A stretch of DNA of 64,000 nucleotides, taken from Maratus speciosus. Taxonomy: Eukaryota; Arthropoda; Arachnida; Araneae; Salticidae. The notes under the pieces were generated by a model that worked only from the letters and a program-made list of their open reading frames with translations, was not told the origin of the DNA and ran no database searches. The stretch lies in NCBI GenBank assembly GCA_963932465.1, contig OZ010795.1, positions 478,444,806 through 478,508,805 on the forward strand, read 5' to 3'. A program made the position numbers and the translations under genes. This document shows positions 12,115 through 24,039 of this stretch, in pieces (position 1 is the stretch's first letter; every line of letters begins with the position of its first letter).

Positions 12115-12735
12115 GTTCAGCATAGATTATGATACGATGATATACATAGATTATGATGCTAAAAGTTAGATCAATTATGAGTACTAACTTGCACAGCGCA
12201 GTTTAAAATTCCCATTCAACAATTTCCATCAACACGGAAACGTACTCTGTATCCTTGTGTATCCCTGTATATGATCTATAAGATTTATACTCACCAAGTA
12301 ATATGCAAAAGATTGGTGAAATTTTACAACGCGTACCACAACTGAGAAGCACTGCCAGCAATTATTCTTCATAGGCAATACTGTAGAAAAATAATTGTCT
12401 GTGTCCCTGTAAATGAACAATAAACTATATGCACACCAGATTTTACACTAAGCGCTTGTAAAACAGCTCAGTGATATATTTAATTTGTAATATGCTTATA
12501 ATAGTGTAATATCTTTAAAATACACTGCAAACGATTTCTCACCATAGGCCGTAATGAAATGGAATTTTGGAAGTGTTCCTGTAAATGAACGGTATGCGCT
12601 ACACACTTCATTTTCAATACAGTACATACCATAGTAAACTCCAATAAAATATGTAAATTTCAATGTAATCGCACTATATTTACGCGAGTTATAATACTGA
12701 CAGACAGACGGATAGACAAACCCAAGTCATGTAAG
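12115..12735 (+). mobile_element. Helitron-like element with tandem units, copy 2
   Basis: A shorter relative of 6,250-7,475: it opens at GCATAGATTATGATACGATG, has about four CCCTGTAAATGAA-type units (12,262, 12,400, 12,573) and ends with GACAGACAGACGGATAGAC at 12,701. The difference in unit number between copies points to unequal exchange or slippage inside the element. Confidence 0.55.
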
Positions 12736-12989
12736 GTATTAAAAAAGCTGTAAAAAATAGTCCAAATCTACTTTTAAATAGTCAAATCTACTTTTCTCCC
12801 TATCTTTCGGTTACTCTTTTATTATGCTTCTGGCTAAAATCCATTGATTTTACTTTGTTATTTGGAGAAAAACGGAGATCTTGTTCTTTATACGTTTATT
12901 AGGTATCAGCGGGTCAAAATTTGAAGATATTTGATTTAGAATACGGCTTCACTACTTGAATAATTAAAAGCAACAATTATATTTATTAT

Positions 12990-14037
12990 TTTTATTTTCT
13001 TCTATCTTTAGAAGAAGAAAATATTGGATTCGTGAAAAATTTCGACTTCCAGTTTTCGACGGATTTATACGTTTTAGAATGCCCAGAACACGATTTGAGG
13101 GTTTTTAGAAAATGTCTGTCTGTGAGTCTGTCTGTCACTCTGTCACTCTGTGAGTCTATATGTGACAAAAATTTTGTGGGCACTCTATCTCAAGAACTAA
13201 TGGATGGAATTTCACAAAACTTTATATTTAGTTAGACCTTGATATAAACTAGACATGATTAGTTTTTGGTGAAAATCGCCCAACAGGTGGCGCTGCTATG
13301 CGGCATTTTCACGATTTCTGCAATAGCTATATCTCAAGAAGTACTTTACGGATTTTTACAAAACTTCAGATTTAGTTAGACCAGGACATAGTTTGGTGCT
13401 GATTACTTTTTTGTGAAAATCGCCTTACAGGTGGCGCTGCTATGCTGCATTATTCATGATTATCGCAATAGCTCTAACTCAAGAAAAAATGCACGAATTT
13501 TCATCAAACATCAGATTCAGTTAGTCCCTGATATAAATTAGTGCTGTTTAATTTTGGTGTAAATCGCCCAAAAGGTGGCACTGCCGTGCTGCATTTTTCA
13601 CGATTCCCGCAACAGCTGTATCTCAAGAACTATTGCACGGATTTTCATCAAACTTCAGATTTACTTAGTCCTTGACACGAATTGACGTATAAATTAGTGC
13701 TGTTTAATTTTTGGTGTAAATCGCTATATAGGTGGCGCTGCTAGGCTATATTTTTTGCGATTTCCGCAATAGCTTTATTTCAAGAAGTAATGCTTGGATT
13801 TTCAACAAACTTCAGATTCAGGTATACTTGATATCATTTAGTGCTGCTTATTTTCTGTGTAAATCGCTCAACAGGGGGTGCTGCTATGCTACATTTTTCA
13901 GAATTTCCGCTATAGCTCTATCTCAAGGACTAGATATGAATCGGTGCTAAATCGTTGTTATTTTCTTGTACTATTTAAATGATTTAATTGACGTGATTTA
14001 TATAGAAGAAAGTTTTGCGATGGCCACAACATACTAG
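12990..14037 (+). mobile_element. Helentron-like element A with ~150-bp core array
   Basis: Subterminal inverted repeats are ATTTTCTTCTAT (12,994-13,005) and ATAGAAGAAAGT (14,002-14,013). A 5' block holds a CTGTCTGTGAGTCTGTCTGT stretch. The core has five to six ~145-155-bp units, each with ATCTCAAGAACTA.TGCACGGATTTTCA and AGGTGGCGCTGCTATG. The 3' end, GATGGCCACAACATACTAG followed by TTT, ends in CTAG. A second copy is at 34,818-35,900. Subterminal inverted repeats, a central tandem array and a CTAG end after a short stem match helentron-derived interspersed elements such as Drosophila DINE-1. The class assignment is inferred from structure. Confidence 0.65.
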
Positions 14038-14039
14038 TT

Positions 14040-14600
14040 TTAGTATTAGCTTCATATATTCGTATGAAATATTTTAATCCGCTGAAGAAAAATCCTATTA
14101 ACAGAAAATATTGGAAACGTACTTTATTTCTTTAGCCAGAAAAGTCTTTATTGATTTATTTTTGCTCAGTAAAGTATAGTAGAAGCCTTGTATGTCTTAG
14201 AAATATCTAAATATTAACATGTGATTGCACTTTTAAAAGAAGTATTTATTTGAAACAAAGTAATTTCTTTGTTTTAAAATATTTCTAGATAAGAAAGTAC
14301 AGAAAAGATGAAAAGTGTTACAAAAATGTATGGATTGTCAGTTGCATTTTCTTTAGACTAAAATTGTTTTAATTATTTTTATCGTTTTTCTATATGCTAA
14401 GAACTTCTTGAATGTGTTTAGATAGAAAAATTCTGTTATATTAATGACTATATTTTATACTATTATTGACACTTTTAACAGATAATATTGATAAAAACGT
14501 GCTTATATAATAAATCTACCGAGACTTTAAAATGCTCATCAATAAAGAATATTTCATATATATTCATTTCCACATTCTAAAAATGAATACATTTTAACCA
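14040..14600. other. AT-rich stretch without recognisable features
   Basis: Apart from simple AT-rich sequence I see no reading frame, repeat end or RNA motif here. Confidence 0.5.
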
Positions 14601-14801
14601 CATTGGTCATTTTTCAAAAATCAGGACAAGTGCGAGTAGGACTCGCGCTCTTAGGATTTATGAACCCATATGCTATATTACCGTTAGAAAAAAATCCGTT
14701 AAAATGCGTTAATTGTGCGTTAGTACTGATTATGGAATTCATGAGTTTGTTATGTAATAAATCTACATATTTTTATAACTTTATAATTTTTCAATTTTGT
14801 C

Positions 14802-14966
14802 CTTTACATGTGCTAAAAGACCTTCCTTCGTGCCAAACTGCAGAATTTTAGGTAAACCAGAAGTAACCTATAGTTTTTACTCTCAAAACCTATAGGGTAC
14901 GTTCGGTTGACATAGAACCTTCAAATTTGGCCCGAAGGAAGGTCTCATAGCACATGTAAAGGAAAA
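14802..14966. repeat. Foldback with ~40-bp arms
   Basis: TCCTTTACATGTGCTAAAAG..CCTTCCTTCG.GCCAAA on the left pairs with TTTGGC.CGAAGGAAGG..CATAGCACATGTAAAGGA on the right, around an ~80-bp loop. The open frame 14,603-14,851 runs into the left arm and is not convincing as a gene. Just upstream, 14,622-14,650 (ACAAGTGCGAGTAGGACTCG) resembles a word in the 25.04-kb and 50.5-kb repeat. Confidence 0.65.
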
Positions 14967-15180
14967 AATCCGGAAAACGTCGCTTTATAATTCAGTGTCA
15001 ATTTATTATGTGATTTTCCATTTTCGGGGTTTCCAAAACGAGACTATAAGAGATTCCGTTATTTATTTTTGTTATACGGTTTTGTAAAAGGTAGGAAACA
15101 CTATATACTGCATTCTAAGTTGTTTAACATAGGTACAGGTAATTAAAATTTCAGTTCATTTTTGACCTTGTTCGCTTGCT

Positions 15181-15240
15181 GACACGTGTTTGCTGTAGCT
15201 GATGACGAGCTGTTATGTTTTTAGCTCGAAACGCGTCCTT
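15181..15240 (+). ncRNA. Hammerhead-ribozyme-like motif (PLE 3' end type)
   Basis: CTGATGA (15,199-15,205), one extra base, stem II GAGCT...AGCTC, then GAAAC and a minimal palindromic stem III ACGCGT followed by C, giving a GUC cleavage triplet. PLEs are known to carry hammerhead motifs with very short stem III. Two other places in the window, both in or near PLE DNA, have the same layout with different but complementary stem II bases. The extra base between core and stem II is atypical, so activity is uncertain. Confidence 0.5.
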
Positions 15241-15299
15241 TATATTGTTTTATTTTATGGGGATTTTTTACAAAGTTTTATTATTTTAATTGCTTCAAA

Positions 15300-15877
15300 T
15301 CGCTAGTTTTCGGTGCTGTTTCGCTCTAGGTACAGGTAAGTTATGTAAAAGCGCCAAAAATTAATGTGCACTTTGAAGAAACACTAATTTGAAAATAGCA
15401 CACGAGCAAATTCTTGTTGTACCACGAACATTTTCTACAAGGTTTACTGTGTATGGAGCTATTGGAAAAGAAATTAGGGTGTTACATAGCTTCTCTACTC
15501 ACCGTGTATTTTATTGAACATTTACAGAACGTTATAAGAGCGTAACTGAGGACATGCCTGCACATGAAAATTTTGTCACACACGTTATCTTTCATAAAGC
15601 CTTACTTCTCCTTACATAGCTTTTCACTCCATTATGTATTGTTTTCTGTATTTAATCGTTATATCTCTATTTTTATATCCAGACACATTTTCTTCCATTC
15701 TCGTTTTTAGTTATTGATGTTATATTTTTCTCTTCATTTTATTATTTCTGTAATATAATTTAAAAAAAATGAAAATGGAGATACATTCAAACTGTTTCAC
15801 ATGGTTATTACATTTGTTTGGTTTCGCGTTTTTCTCTGTTAATTAATTAATAGCAAAGACAATAACATAAAAATAAA
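15300..15877. other. AT-rich non-coding stretch
   Basis: No reading frame, terminal repeat or RNA motif was found between the hammerhead-like motif and the next MITE. Confidence 0.5.
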
Positions 15878-16270
15878 CACTGTAAAATAAAACATGTAAT
15901 TCTACAAATGTAAAGTTACATAAATCCGTATGCTTACTAAAATTTTATCTGTATATTGTACAAAAAGAGATGTAAATCTACAAAACTAGTTTTTGTAAAG
16001 CTACAGAAATCTGTAACTTTACAAAAGAATCTACTAAAATTACCGTAATCTTACTAAAATTTTATCTGTAACGCAGGTTGCAGTTACATAAAAAACTTTA
16101 GGCATCCCAGTTTCCTAAAAAAGTCTCAGTAACCTTACAGATTTTTTTTTATTTACGGTGCAAAAGTGCATCTGTTACGTGAATTTTTGTTGTTGCCGTT
16201 ACATAAAAAGTTCTAGGAATTTCAGTTTCCTAGAAAAATTTTAGTAATTTTACAGATTTTTTTTACAGTG
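15878..16270 (-). mobile_element. CACTGTA MITE (-)
   Basis: A 393-bp reverse-oriented copy with ends CACTGTAAAATAAAACATG and ACAGATTTTTTTTACAGTG. The small ORF 16,222-16,404 (-) spans its end and the gypsy LTR start and is an artefact. Confidence 0.85.
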
Positions 16271-16389
16271 TACACTCCAACACAAAGCAAATAAAACTTA
16301 ACTTTACCCAACAGAAAAACAACACCATAAAATCCATACATAAATACAGATGCTGAAGCCAAGAAACACATAACTAGAAATTTATCTAC

Positions 16390-16714
16390 TGTAACGCGCG
16401 TCACCCGTTTTAAAACAAATAGACTCTACCGGCAGTCACGTGACCGTTTTCCGTGAGCTTTGCCGAATGAGAAATGCTGTGAGTTGGAGAGTGTTCTGTT
16501 ACAGCGTTGACTGTAGTTGTGTTCTGTTTGAGATGTGCTAAAATGTAAAAAGTTATATCCGTGTTATTATTTTATGTGTTATGTGCCGTTCTATTTGTGA
16601 TGTGTCGTCTTATCAAGATTAAATAAAAAATATTTAAAAAGTTATACCCCGAGAAAGTGTTATTTTGGAATTATGTGAAATTTCTGTGTGATTTGAAACT
16701 GAGCTAGCCTGACA
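16390..16714 (+). repeat. 5' LTR of the gypsy element
   Basis: A 325-bp LTR with TG..CA ends. By eye it differs from the 3' LTR by about five substitutions and one indel. It contains TTAAATAAAAAA, a plausible poly(A)-signal region, near its 3' end. It is bounded on the left by CTAC and on the right by the primer-binding-site-like ATTGGCTACCCAACGTCGG. Confidence 0.9.
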
Positions 16715-16745
16715 ATTGGCTACCCAACGTCGGCCGAAACCGTGT
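16715..16745 (+). promoter_or_regulatory. Putative gypsy primer binding site
   Basis: Immediately after the LTR comes AT then TGGCTACCCAACGTCGG. A TGG start adjoining the LTR is the expected complement of a tRNA CCA end. I cannot name the tRNA. The following ~800 bp would be the 5' leader; it has no gag frame. Confidence 0.6.
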
Positions 16746-17599
16746 GAAAATGTTCGCGATATGATTTCTTCATTCTACAAAAAGTGTGATATATTTTTAA
16801 TCATAAAGTGTTGTTTTTACGAGCATGCAGAGAAAAAAAAAATGGCACGACCGGTCGTCTTTGTGAGCGTACGTGAAATATGTTCCTAAAATTCTACAGA
16901 TTAAGTCGTCGTGTGCGTGTGATATGTTCCTAATATTCTACAGATGAATTTGTCGTCAAACTGTGAAATATGTTCTGAATCTGAAATGTTTCATTATCTT
17001 TGTTCTTATTTTCTCAAGTTAAAGTTCTACAAAATATTTCGTTAATGTCCTAAAGAAAGTTCTAGGATGTTTGTGCTTTAAGGGACTCTCGCTTCATTTG
17101 TTCTTAGAACGGTGCCTACAGTGTTTGTGCCTATAGTTTTTATTCTACAAGATTTGTTTATTCTACAAAATATTATCAACAAGTAAGCTATTTTTAAATA
17201 GAATGGATCCATTGTTTGTTTAATAAAAAGAATGCATTCTTGATTCTCTTCATGTAACTAACATTCTCGAGATTCTAAAAATTCTTAATAATTTTTGACA
17301 TTATTAATTTGAATTCATTTTATTATCTTCCATGCATTTATGTTTTGTATATTTCCCCTTTCCCCCTCCCCTCACCTATTATTATGAAAAGTTACTTTTG
17401 ATTCTGTTCTTGCATGATTAATTTTTACTTTGTTTTAAGTAAGATATTTTTTGAGAAAAAAAAAAAGAAAGAAAGAAAAAAAGAGTGAGTGAGAGCGGAA
17501 GCGAAAGAAGTATTTATTCATTTACGTTTTCGTTGATTTTTTTTTTCTTTTCTTTTTAAAAGAGGAAAATAAACTGTTGTCAGTCAAATTAGAAGTTAA

Positions 17600-19580
17600 G
17601 ATGATTCATAATTTTATCGCAATTCTCATAAAGATATGTGCTTATTTTTATTATTTTTTTTATTGGTTTCGTAAGAGAAATGATTACTATTTTTATTTAA
17701 GTGTTTGTTATTATAGATAATGTGCATGTTGGTAAACAAATGAGCTTGTGTCTAGACAACTCAACTTGTGGTTGGCAGAAACGAGGCATTTAAACGCGTG
17801 TTTATATGTGAAACTCCGTAGCAATCTATCATATGTATTGAAAAACAAATGAATTTTTATCTGTATATGCACAAAACTTACGTTCTGTTGCGAAACAAGA
17901 TTATTTAGAGATACTGGGGTTTATTAGGGATAATAATAGACAATATACTAGATGATCCATATGTTATTTCCAACTGGAAAGCAGATATGGCTCTTTGGCC
18001 ATAGGTTTCATTTTATTTAACGAATAACTATTTTTTTTAATTCCATGAGAAGAATACAAGAACTCAATAAATGTTTCTGCTTGTTGTAGCGGGTAAGAAA
18101 AATGTTTTAGGTTTTATAATTATACCAGAAAGCCACCGTTTTATTTATATATCTTATTTTTTTCAACCTGTACGTCTAGTAAGATGCTTGAACTAATCTG
18201 AAAATGTTTACGAATTTCGTTATATTGAGATTAAAATGACATTTATGACTGCTTATTTCCTGATACACTTTTAAAATCATTCTAATGCATGAAATTGGCA
18301 AGTTTCCTTACAAATATATACTAATGAAACCTCAATTTTTAATAAAACAGGCGATTTTTCAGAAAGCATCTTCAAAGTTGGCGTTTTTTCTTTTTGCGAA
18401 CTTGCACTTTGTTAAATAAACATTCGCCTTACTAAGTCCCTTTTCATTCTTTTAATAATTTATTTACTTCCTTATACAATTATGTTTCTTCATGTTTGTT
18501 GAATATAGATAAGATATTTAACTTTAATTTTTCGGTAATTTTTAATCAATACATTACTTTACATTATTTATTTAATAACTCATATATTAGCATGTTTTTT
18601 TTTAACCCCCGGTACGATATGCTATTTCTTTCTCCCAGCTTATTTTGTGTCCAAAAAATAACGTTACCTTACAGAACCCAGCAATAAACAAAGCAGATGT
18701 ATCATTGTACAATTAAATACTCTATAGCATTTTTTTTTTAATTTCTAAGCATCGCACATTTTCAATTTTTATACCGTCATATTGGAAAAAACAGTACTTT
18801 TAAATGCAATTTGTTTGAAAAATATATCTTCATTGATTTTTGAAATATTAATTTTTTTTTTGTAGTTTTTAGCACCATTTGTTTAATTTTGGCAACTCAA
18901 GTACTCCATTTATGTAGAAAGTAAAGGGAAAATAGATGAAAAATAGCAATTAGGTATCTTTTTGTTGCCATTTTCTCATAACAAGCGAAAGAAAATGTAA
19001 TTAAAATACGTGCTATTTTGAAAAAATATAAACAAATAATTTCTATTAAAACATGGAGCTATTATAAACTATATTTAATTTTAAGTTATCTATATTAATT
19101 TTACAAACAAATGAAGGCCTGTGAATCATTAGATAGCCGTTTTTTGTCAAGTTTCTTTAATGACGGCATCTTTTTGCTGCATTTGTGTATTATTTTGTGA
19201 TAGTGACATCCTATACATACTTTACTGTAGATGTTTAAGAGTGGATCGTAAATGTGGAATTCTTAAGCGGATGCAAATGATGTCATTTTACATAAAATAA
19301 AAGTGTTGTGCTTTAAGTCTTAAAATTGAAATATGTTTTGTAACTATTTATATATACATATATTTTCTTTTCATCGGGGGCGACACTAAATTCTGAAAAA
19401 GCAGAATTCCTGTTTTCTAGTTTTTTTTTTTTTTTTTTATTTATTTTTTTTTTTTTGGCTTCTCTCATTGGTTAACTTAAAGAATGTAGTACAGAGATTA
19501 AAAGTAAATATATTCTCAGAATGAATGACATATTTTCTTTGTAATTTGTTATTAATCTCACCCATTTTTAAATACTAAAT
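17600..19580. other. Unrecognised AT-rich interior of the gypsy element
   Basis: No frame resembling gag, protease or any other protein, and no paired terminal repeats, were seen. Poly-T runs occur at 19,420-19,456. The stretch may be eroded retrotransposon interior or other inserted DNA. Confidence 0.4.
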
Positions 19581-19614
19581 GGTACTTTTCGGTTAGCCGG
19601 GCACCAGTGTTATA
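19581..19614 (+). repeat. Left arm of P-palindrome 1 (right arm missing)
   Basis: GGTACTTTTCGGTTAGCCGG followed by GCACCAGTGTTATA matches the arm of the complete 102-bp palindrome at 30,049-30,150. It ends exactly where a pogo-like element begins (TA then CAGTAGAAGATC). The expected right arm is not found after 24,034. Confidence 0.75.
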
Positions 19615-21500
19615 CAGTAGAAGATCTTTATAACGCAATTCTCCATATAACGCACAACTTCTCAGATGTAAACAATGACTTTTGCAGTTAAAAAGCACCT
19701 GCATTTTCACATTGTAAAATATTGCTACTCTCTAGAGGACTAAATTTGATACATTAGTTCAACTTTATCTTCTAATTTAAGACCTTTTTACTGAAAAAAA
19801 AATGCTATTATTACAATACACATTTTTGAAAATGTCTAATATAAGGGATTGTTGTGTCAGTTATATTTGGATCATGTTTATAAAGTAAATTTTTCAATGC
19901 CTGACCTATATTATGCAAAAATTTATAATTTGGATAACTCTTGGTAACAAGGAATGCAGTATAAAGATATTCTAATGTATTTTGATATGTTTCAGACATA
20001 TTTGGCCACAGGGCCGTGCGAAGAGAAAACTGCGCCCGGGGCAGCATGTCAATTTGGCGCCCCCCCCCCCCCCCTCCTTCAAAATTGATAAAGGGCAGAA
20101 ACAGAAATAAATTATATTGAATAAATATTTTGCGTTTATTTTAGAACTTTAAAAGATTCAATTTTAATCCAGAAATTCCAAAAAACTAAATAACAGAAAA
20201 GAAATTGCACTTATTTGTTAATGAGATCATGATGCTTTGCGACAGATTTTTATTAACCTTTCTCACATATTTTTCTAGCCATTTTTAGTTCTTGTTAGTC
20301 TTTAAGCTGCAGAAAATGGGTAAAAATCGCTAACAACCAGATTGGAAACAAGCGGTCCCTTCAACCAATAAGTACTAATAAAGCAAAACAAACAAAAAAC
20401 CTGCAGAACATAATGTAAAAGATAAAAATACATTATAATTTGAGTACAATAATTAAGAAAGATAACTGAAGCAATGTTTTATTTAATATAAAATATAATA
20501 TCAGGCAAATACGTTTAATTCCATTTTATTTTTCTTGCATTTAGGTTAACAAAATCGTTTATTATTTTATGTGTAAAGATTGTGACACACTGAATTTTAT
20601 AGAAAGTAAATTCAGGTTGCTTAATCTCTCGACTCATAGTAGATTTTAAGTAGTTTTTTACTATTTTATTGTTACTGGAATACTTATGAATTATGTACGC
20701 TGTCTCCATGTTTTTGTAATTCCTTGTTTTCCCAAAGTTAAAATTATGGAGCAACTAAAGGATTTCTAAATGATCCATTTTATAAAAGTTCTTATATAAT
20801 GGTAGAAATAAGGTTTTCGCATTTAAAACTTCGCTTAACAATTCAAGTCCATTCAAGTCAGCAATAAAGGGCAAGGTCTAGGCAATATTAACAGATTTCG
20901 ATAACTGATTTTAGATTCGCACCAGCCAGAAACTCAAATTCTTGTTTCACATTTCTCAGTTTCTCAAACCTCCAGTTCAGTTGCACGGTTATAGTGTCGC
21001 TACGTAACACGATATCCTTCACATTAATATAAATTTCCACTTTCATCAGAAGCTTCGTAGTCAAATTGTTCTGCGAATTTTACGTTTTCTGTTTTGCTCA
21101 AATAAGGACTCTACATTTACAGACATAGCCAAATCTTCGCTTTCCTGTTCAAAAATTTCCTCTTTTATTGTCTGAAATGTGTTTTTAGTGTTTCAATCAG
21201 TTTGCTGGCGATCAAAACATTGACAGTTTTTTTTTTTCTTCTTTTTTGCGTGAGAAAAATATTAACTTTTTCTATTTCATTTAAAATGCTGTGTCAAACT
21301 AGTAGGACGTAAATAAAGGGAAATTTCTTTATTTGCTTTATTAAGCTTTTTGCTCCTGAGTAAGTTTACTCATTTTACTTCATTTCTATAAGGTCTTCCA
21401 GAGCTTTTAAAATCTGTGGCAATTGTTTGTAAACTGCAGATATAGCTTTATTTTTTCATGACCGTAGGGTATCGCAATGTTTCTTTAAATAAACTGATAA

Positions 21501-21887
21501 GTGGGACATAAGTATATCCCATCTTTCAGTAGAAGAGAAGAAAAAACAAACACATTTTATGCAGTTCCGGGCATTTTTGGACATACACCAGCAGCACGAA
21601 CTCAAAGTTTAGAGTATGTGCAGAACATGGTAAAAAGTAGACGAATTTATTTACTTCGACGATTCGAGTTTACACAACATTATATTGGGAGGCCATATTT
21701 GCACCATATCACAACATTGAGCTCTGAAGGTTTGATATTGGTATTGTTTATGACGGTCGATTATCTACAAGTTGGATATAGTAGGCCGGAGTGGGATGGG
21801 GGTGTCCTCTGTAAGGTCTTTCTAAGGGAACCTAACCTGTATTTACGCAAGGTTCGAAGAAAACTACGAACAATTTCGAACGATTAG
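21501..21887 (+). other. Unrecognised 128-codon open frame inside the hAT
   Basis: The frame is arginine- and tyrosine-rich, shows no domain I recognise, and runs opposite to the transposase remnants. Nothing upstream looks like a promoter or splice acceptor. It may be chance or a fragment of another insertion; its slightly higher GC than its surroundings favours the latter. Confidence 0.2.
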
Positions 21888-22104
21888 GCTGACGTGCGCG
21901 ATTGGGTTGAACTCAACACCCCCTGTCTACTGTCTTTGAGAACAGAACCTCTCGTGCAGCTGTGAATGTCCGGATTGTCGGACATTAGCTTATCTTAAAT
22001 TTCTTATGCTAATTTTTTTCCTTGACTTGATGTAGTCAAGAAACCTTTCCACGGATGAAAATTTTCTATTTTCGGTATCGTATAATTTGCATCATTTGTT
22101 CTTT

Positions 22105-22936
22105 GTGAGGTGTACTGGATTCTTAAACTAGACTGTGTTTAAAATTCAGTAACTTGCAAAGGGTTACAATTATTAAAAGGAATTCTTGCAGGAGAGTTAT
22201 GTAAGATATTAGAAGTATTTTTACTGCGGTTCTCGGTTTTAGTTCCAAATAGCAGAGATAGATGACAAACAATAAGCACTCAATGGAGGTCTAAACTGAA
22301 ATCCCCTAGCATCATACGAAGGAAGAAGGTTAAATATATAGAATAGGCCCCTAAAAATAAGATTGTATTGGAGAATGGGAACCACTCCATACATTTAGCC
22401 TCCTCTTTTCGCATCAGGGTTAGGCGATTTCGGTTTTGGCCTTGATTGAGCACCTATGGCGCTAGATGTTGTCTTTATAGTGCTTGTGTGGGTATACATT
22501 GCTGGCATAATTGTCAATTCAGTATAAACTTGATTGATTTACACGAATATAGTTTAATAAAGTATACTGCTGTAACCTGAACTGACTATAAACCTGTTTA
22601 ATTCTTCAACAAATCATCGATATTTATGTTGTAATGTGAAATTGTAAAACTGCTGTATAAGAATTGAAAAGGTCATTTGTAACGCGAGCAGCTAGTGGAT
22701 TTGGTCTGCCCCTCGGAATTGCACTATCACTCTAAAGCGTAAGCTGAGTTCCCGAGGTGTTCATCCACGCTTGCAGCGCCATCTATAGTTGCTATTTGGA
22801 ACTAAAGTCGGGAATCGAGGTAAAAAAATACTGACATTTTACATTACCTTCCCGCAATTTTTTTTTTAAATAGCTGTCACCATTTACAGGTTATTGAATT
22901 TTAAAAACAGTCAGTCCATTTTAGGACACTCGGTAT
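22105..22936. mobile_element. Old copy of the ACCGGGTGTCCC foldback
   Basis: The left arm (TTTAAAATTCAGTAACTTGC, CTTGCAGGAG, TTTTAGTTCCAAATAG) and right arm (GCAGCGCCATCTATAG, GGAACTAAAGTCGGG, TTATTGAATTTTAAAAACAG, GGACACTCGGTATA) match the young foldback at 25,357-25,811. They are much more diverged and have a ~480-bp loop. Confidence 0.65.
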
Positions 22937-24039
22937 ATGGAGTGTGATCGAACGAAATTGAAAAATACCTTGCTCTATTAATTTCTTCTACTATTGTTTT
23001 TCTTACTTCATTGGCAGGAAAGTTCATAATTTCATCCTGAATATATTTTGCCATTTATCTTTTTCACTTTCAATAATTTTCACTTTAGCTCTTTTCAAAT
23101 TTGCTGTCGATTATATGATTTAATTTTTAACGTCTCTCAAGTTTCTTTTAGCGAATGCATGCATTCCTGTGTTCTAGAGCATTTTTATGCTCAGGAATTT
23201 TAGGATTTAATTTCTTCCACATGAAAAACCCACAATCTGGATTGGCTAACTTTGGAAGGCGATCATGATAATTGGTTAGTAAAAAGAGAAAACAAAGTAT
23301 AGTGAATCCCTTAATTAAGCTATCCAATAAGCCACAATCACCGTTAATAATTCCTCCACTAGGTATAATTTTCTTGAGCGTTAGTTTGGAAAATTGTAGT
23401 CCTTATGCAATCGCAGATTTCATGTAATCAGCATTTTCATCCTGTGCTGGACCTTTTTTTAACAGCAAAGTAATGACCGAATGACTATAAGAATGATCCC
23501 ATAATGGAATCAGAATAGGTTAGCAATTCATATTCACTGAGTGTGGCAGGTGGCAGAAACTTTCGTATACGATGTAAAGGGACCACAGAGTGCAAAAGTT
23601 TAAGAAACACTGCAATAAAATATCACAAAAGCATATTATAAAATCATCAGATCTAAAGAGCTCAATGAAAAGTAAATGTGAACAACGCAATAATTTTGAA
23701 ATGAAAAATGTACATACTTCCATTGGGAAAAATATTCCCGATATGTAAATATATGCATTTAGTTTTACAAAAATATAGAATATCGAAGAGTGAAAAGAAA
23801 AAATTCCAATGAAAATGATCGACGACAATTAAAAAAAAAAGGAAATTGGTAGTCCAAATTTGGCGCCCCTAAATTTCCGCGCCCGGGGCGACCGCCCCCT
23901 TCGCCCCCCCTTTCGCACGGTGCTGTTTGGCCATGTTTACAAGGTGAATTTAATGATGTGATCCATATAACGCAAAATTCTATATAACGCACAACCTTGC
24001 GTTTTTAGGTTTGCGTTATAAAGATCATCTTCTGTATAT

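Larger units (their letters stand above)
20515..23420 (-). pseudogene. Decayed hAT transposase (TTF zinc-finger / ZMYM1-like type)
   Basis: Reading the minus strand, the N-terminal end (about 23,140-23,420) contains NGDCGLLDSL and WKKLNPKIPEHKNALEHRN. These match the TTF-type zinc-finger region (W..L...L.EHE.S.EH) of ZMYM1-like hAT proteins. The C-terminal end (20,515-20,720) contains KIVKNYLKSTMSREIKQP and IINDFVNLNARKIKW, the hAT dimerisation tail (usually KLKLIKNYLRSTM..). Between them only scattered pieces remain, with many stops and an inserted foldback, so the catalytic DDE cannot be placed. hAT transposases cut and paste the element. The family call comes from order and spacing of these two ends. 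Confidence 0.65.
20001..23933 (-). mobile_element. hAT transposon with 8-bp target duplication TTTGGCCA
   Basis: The target duplication TTTGGCCA is at 20,001-20,008 and 23,926-23,933. Terminal inverted repeats are CAGGGCCGTGCGAA and, inverted, CAGCACCGTGCGAA. Both ends are followed by GC-rich GCGCCCGGGGC-type sequence. An 8-bp duplication and CAG start are diagnostic of hAT. The body (3.9 kb) holds a decayed minus-strand transposase and an old foldback element. Confidence 0.9.
19615..24034. mobile_element. pogo-like MITE (split by a hAT)
   Basis: Ends CAGTAGAAGATCTTTATAACG and, inverted, CAGAAGATGATCTTTATAACG, flanked by TA on both sides. ATATAACGCA words repeat at both ends. Removing the hAT at 20,009-23,925 and one duplication leaves ~495 bp, so it was a short non-autonomous Tc1/mariner-superfamily (pogo-type) element. 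It inserted at the TA-rich loop of palindrome 1. Confidence 0.75.

Noticed and set aside
16386..16714. Solo LTR unrelated to 32.15 kb
   Set aside because: It is followed by a PBS-like site, and its outer 4 bp match those outside the 3' LTR, favouring a single element.
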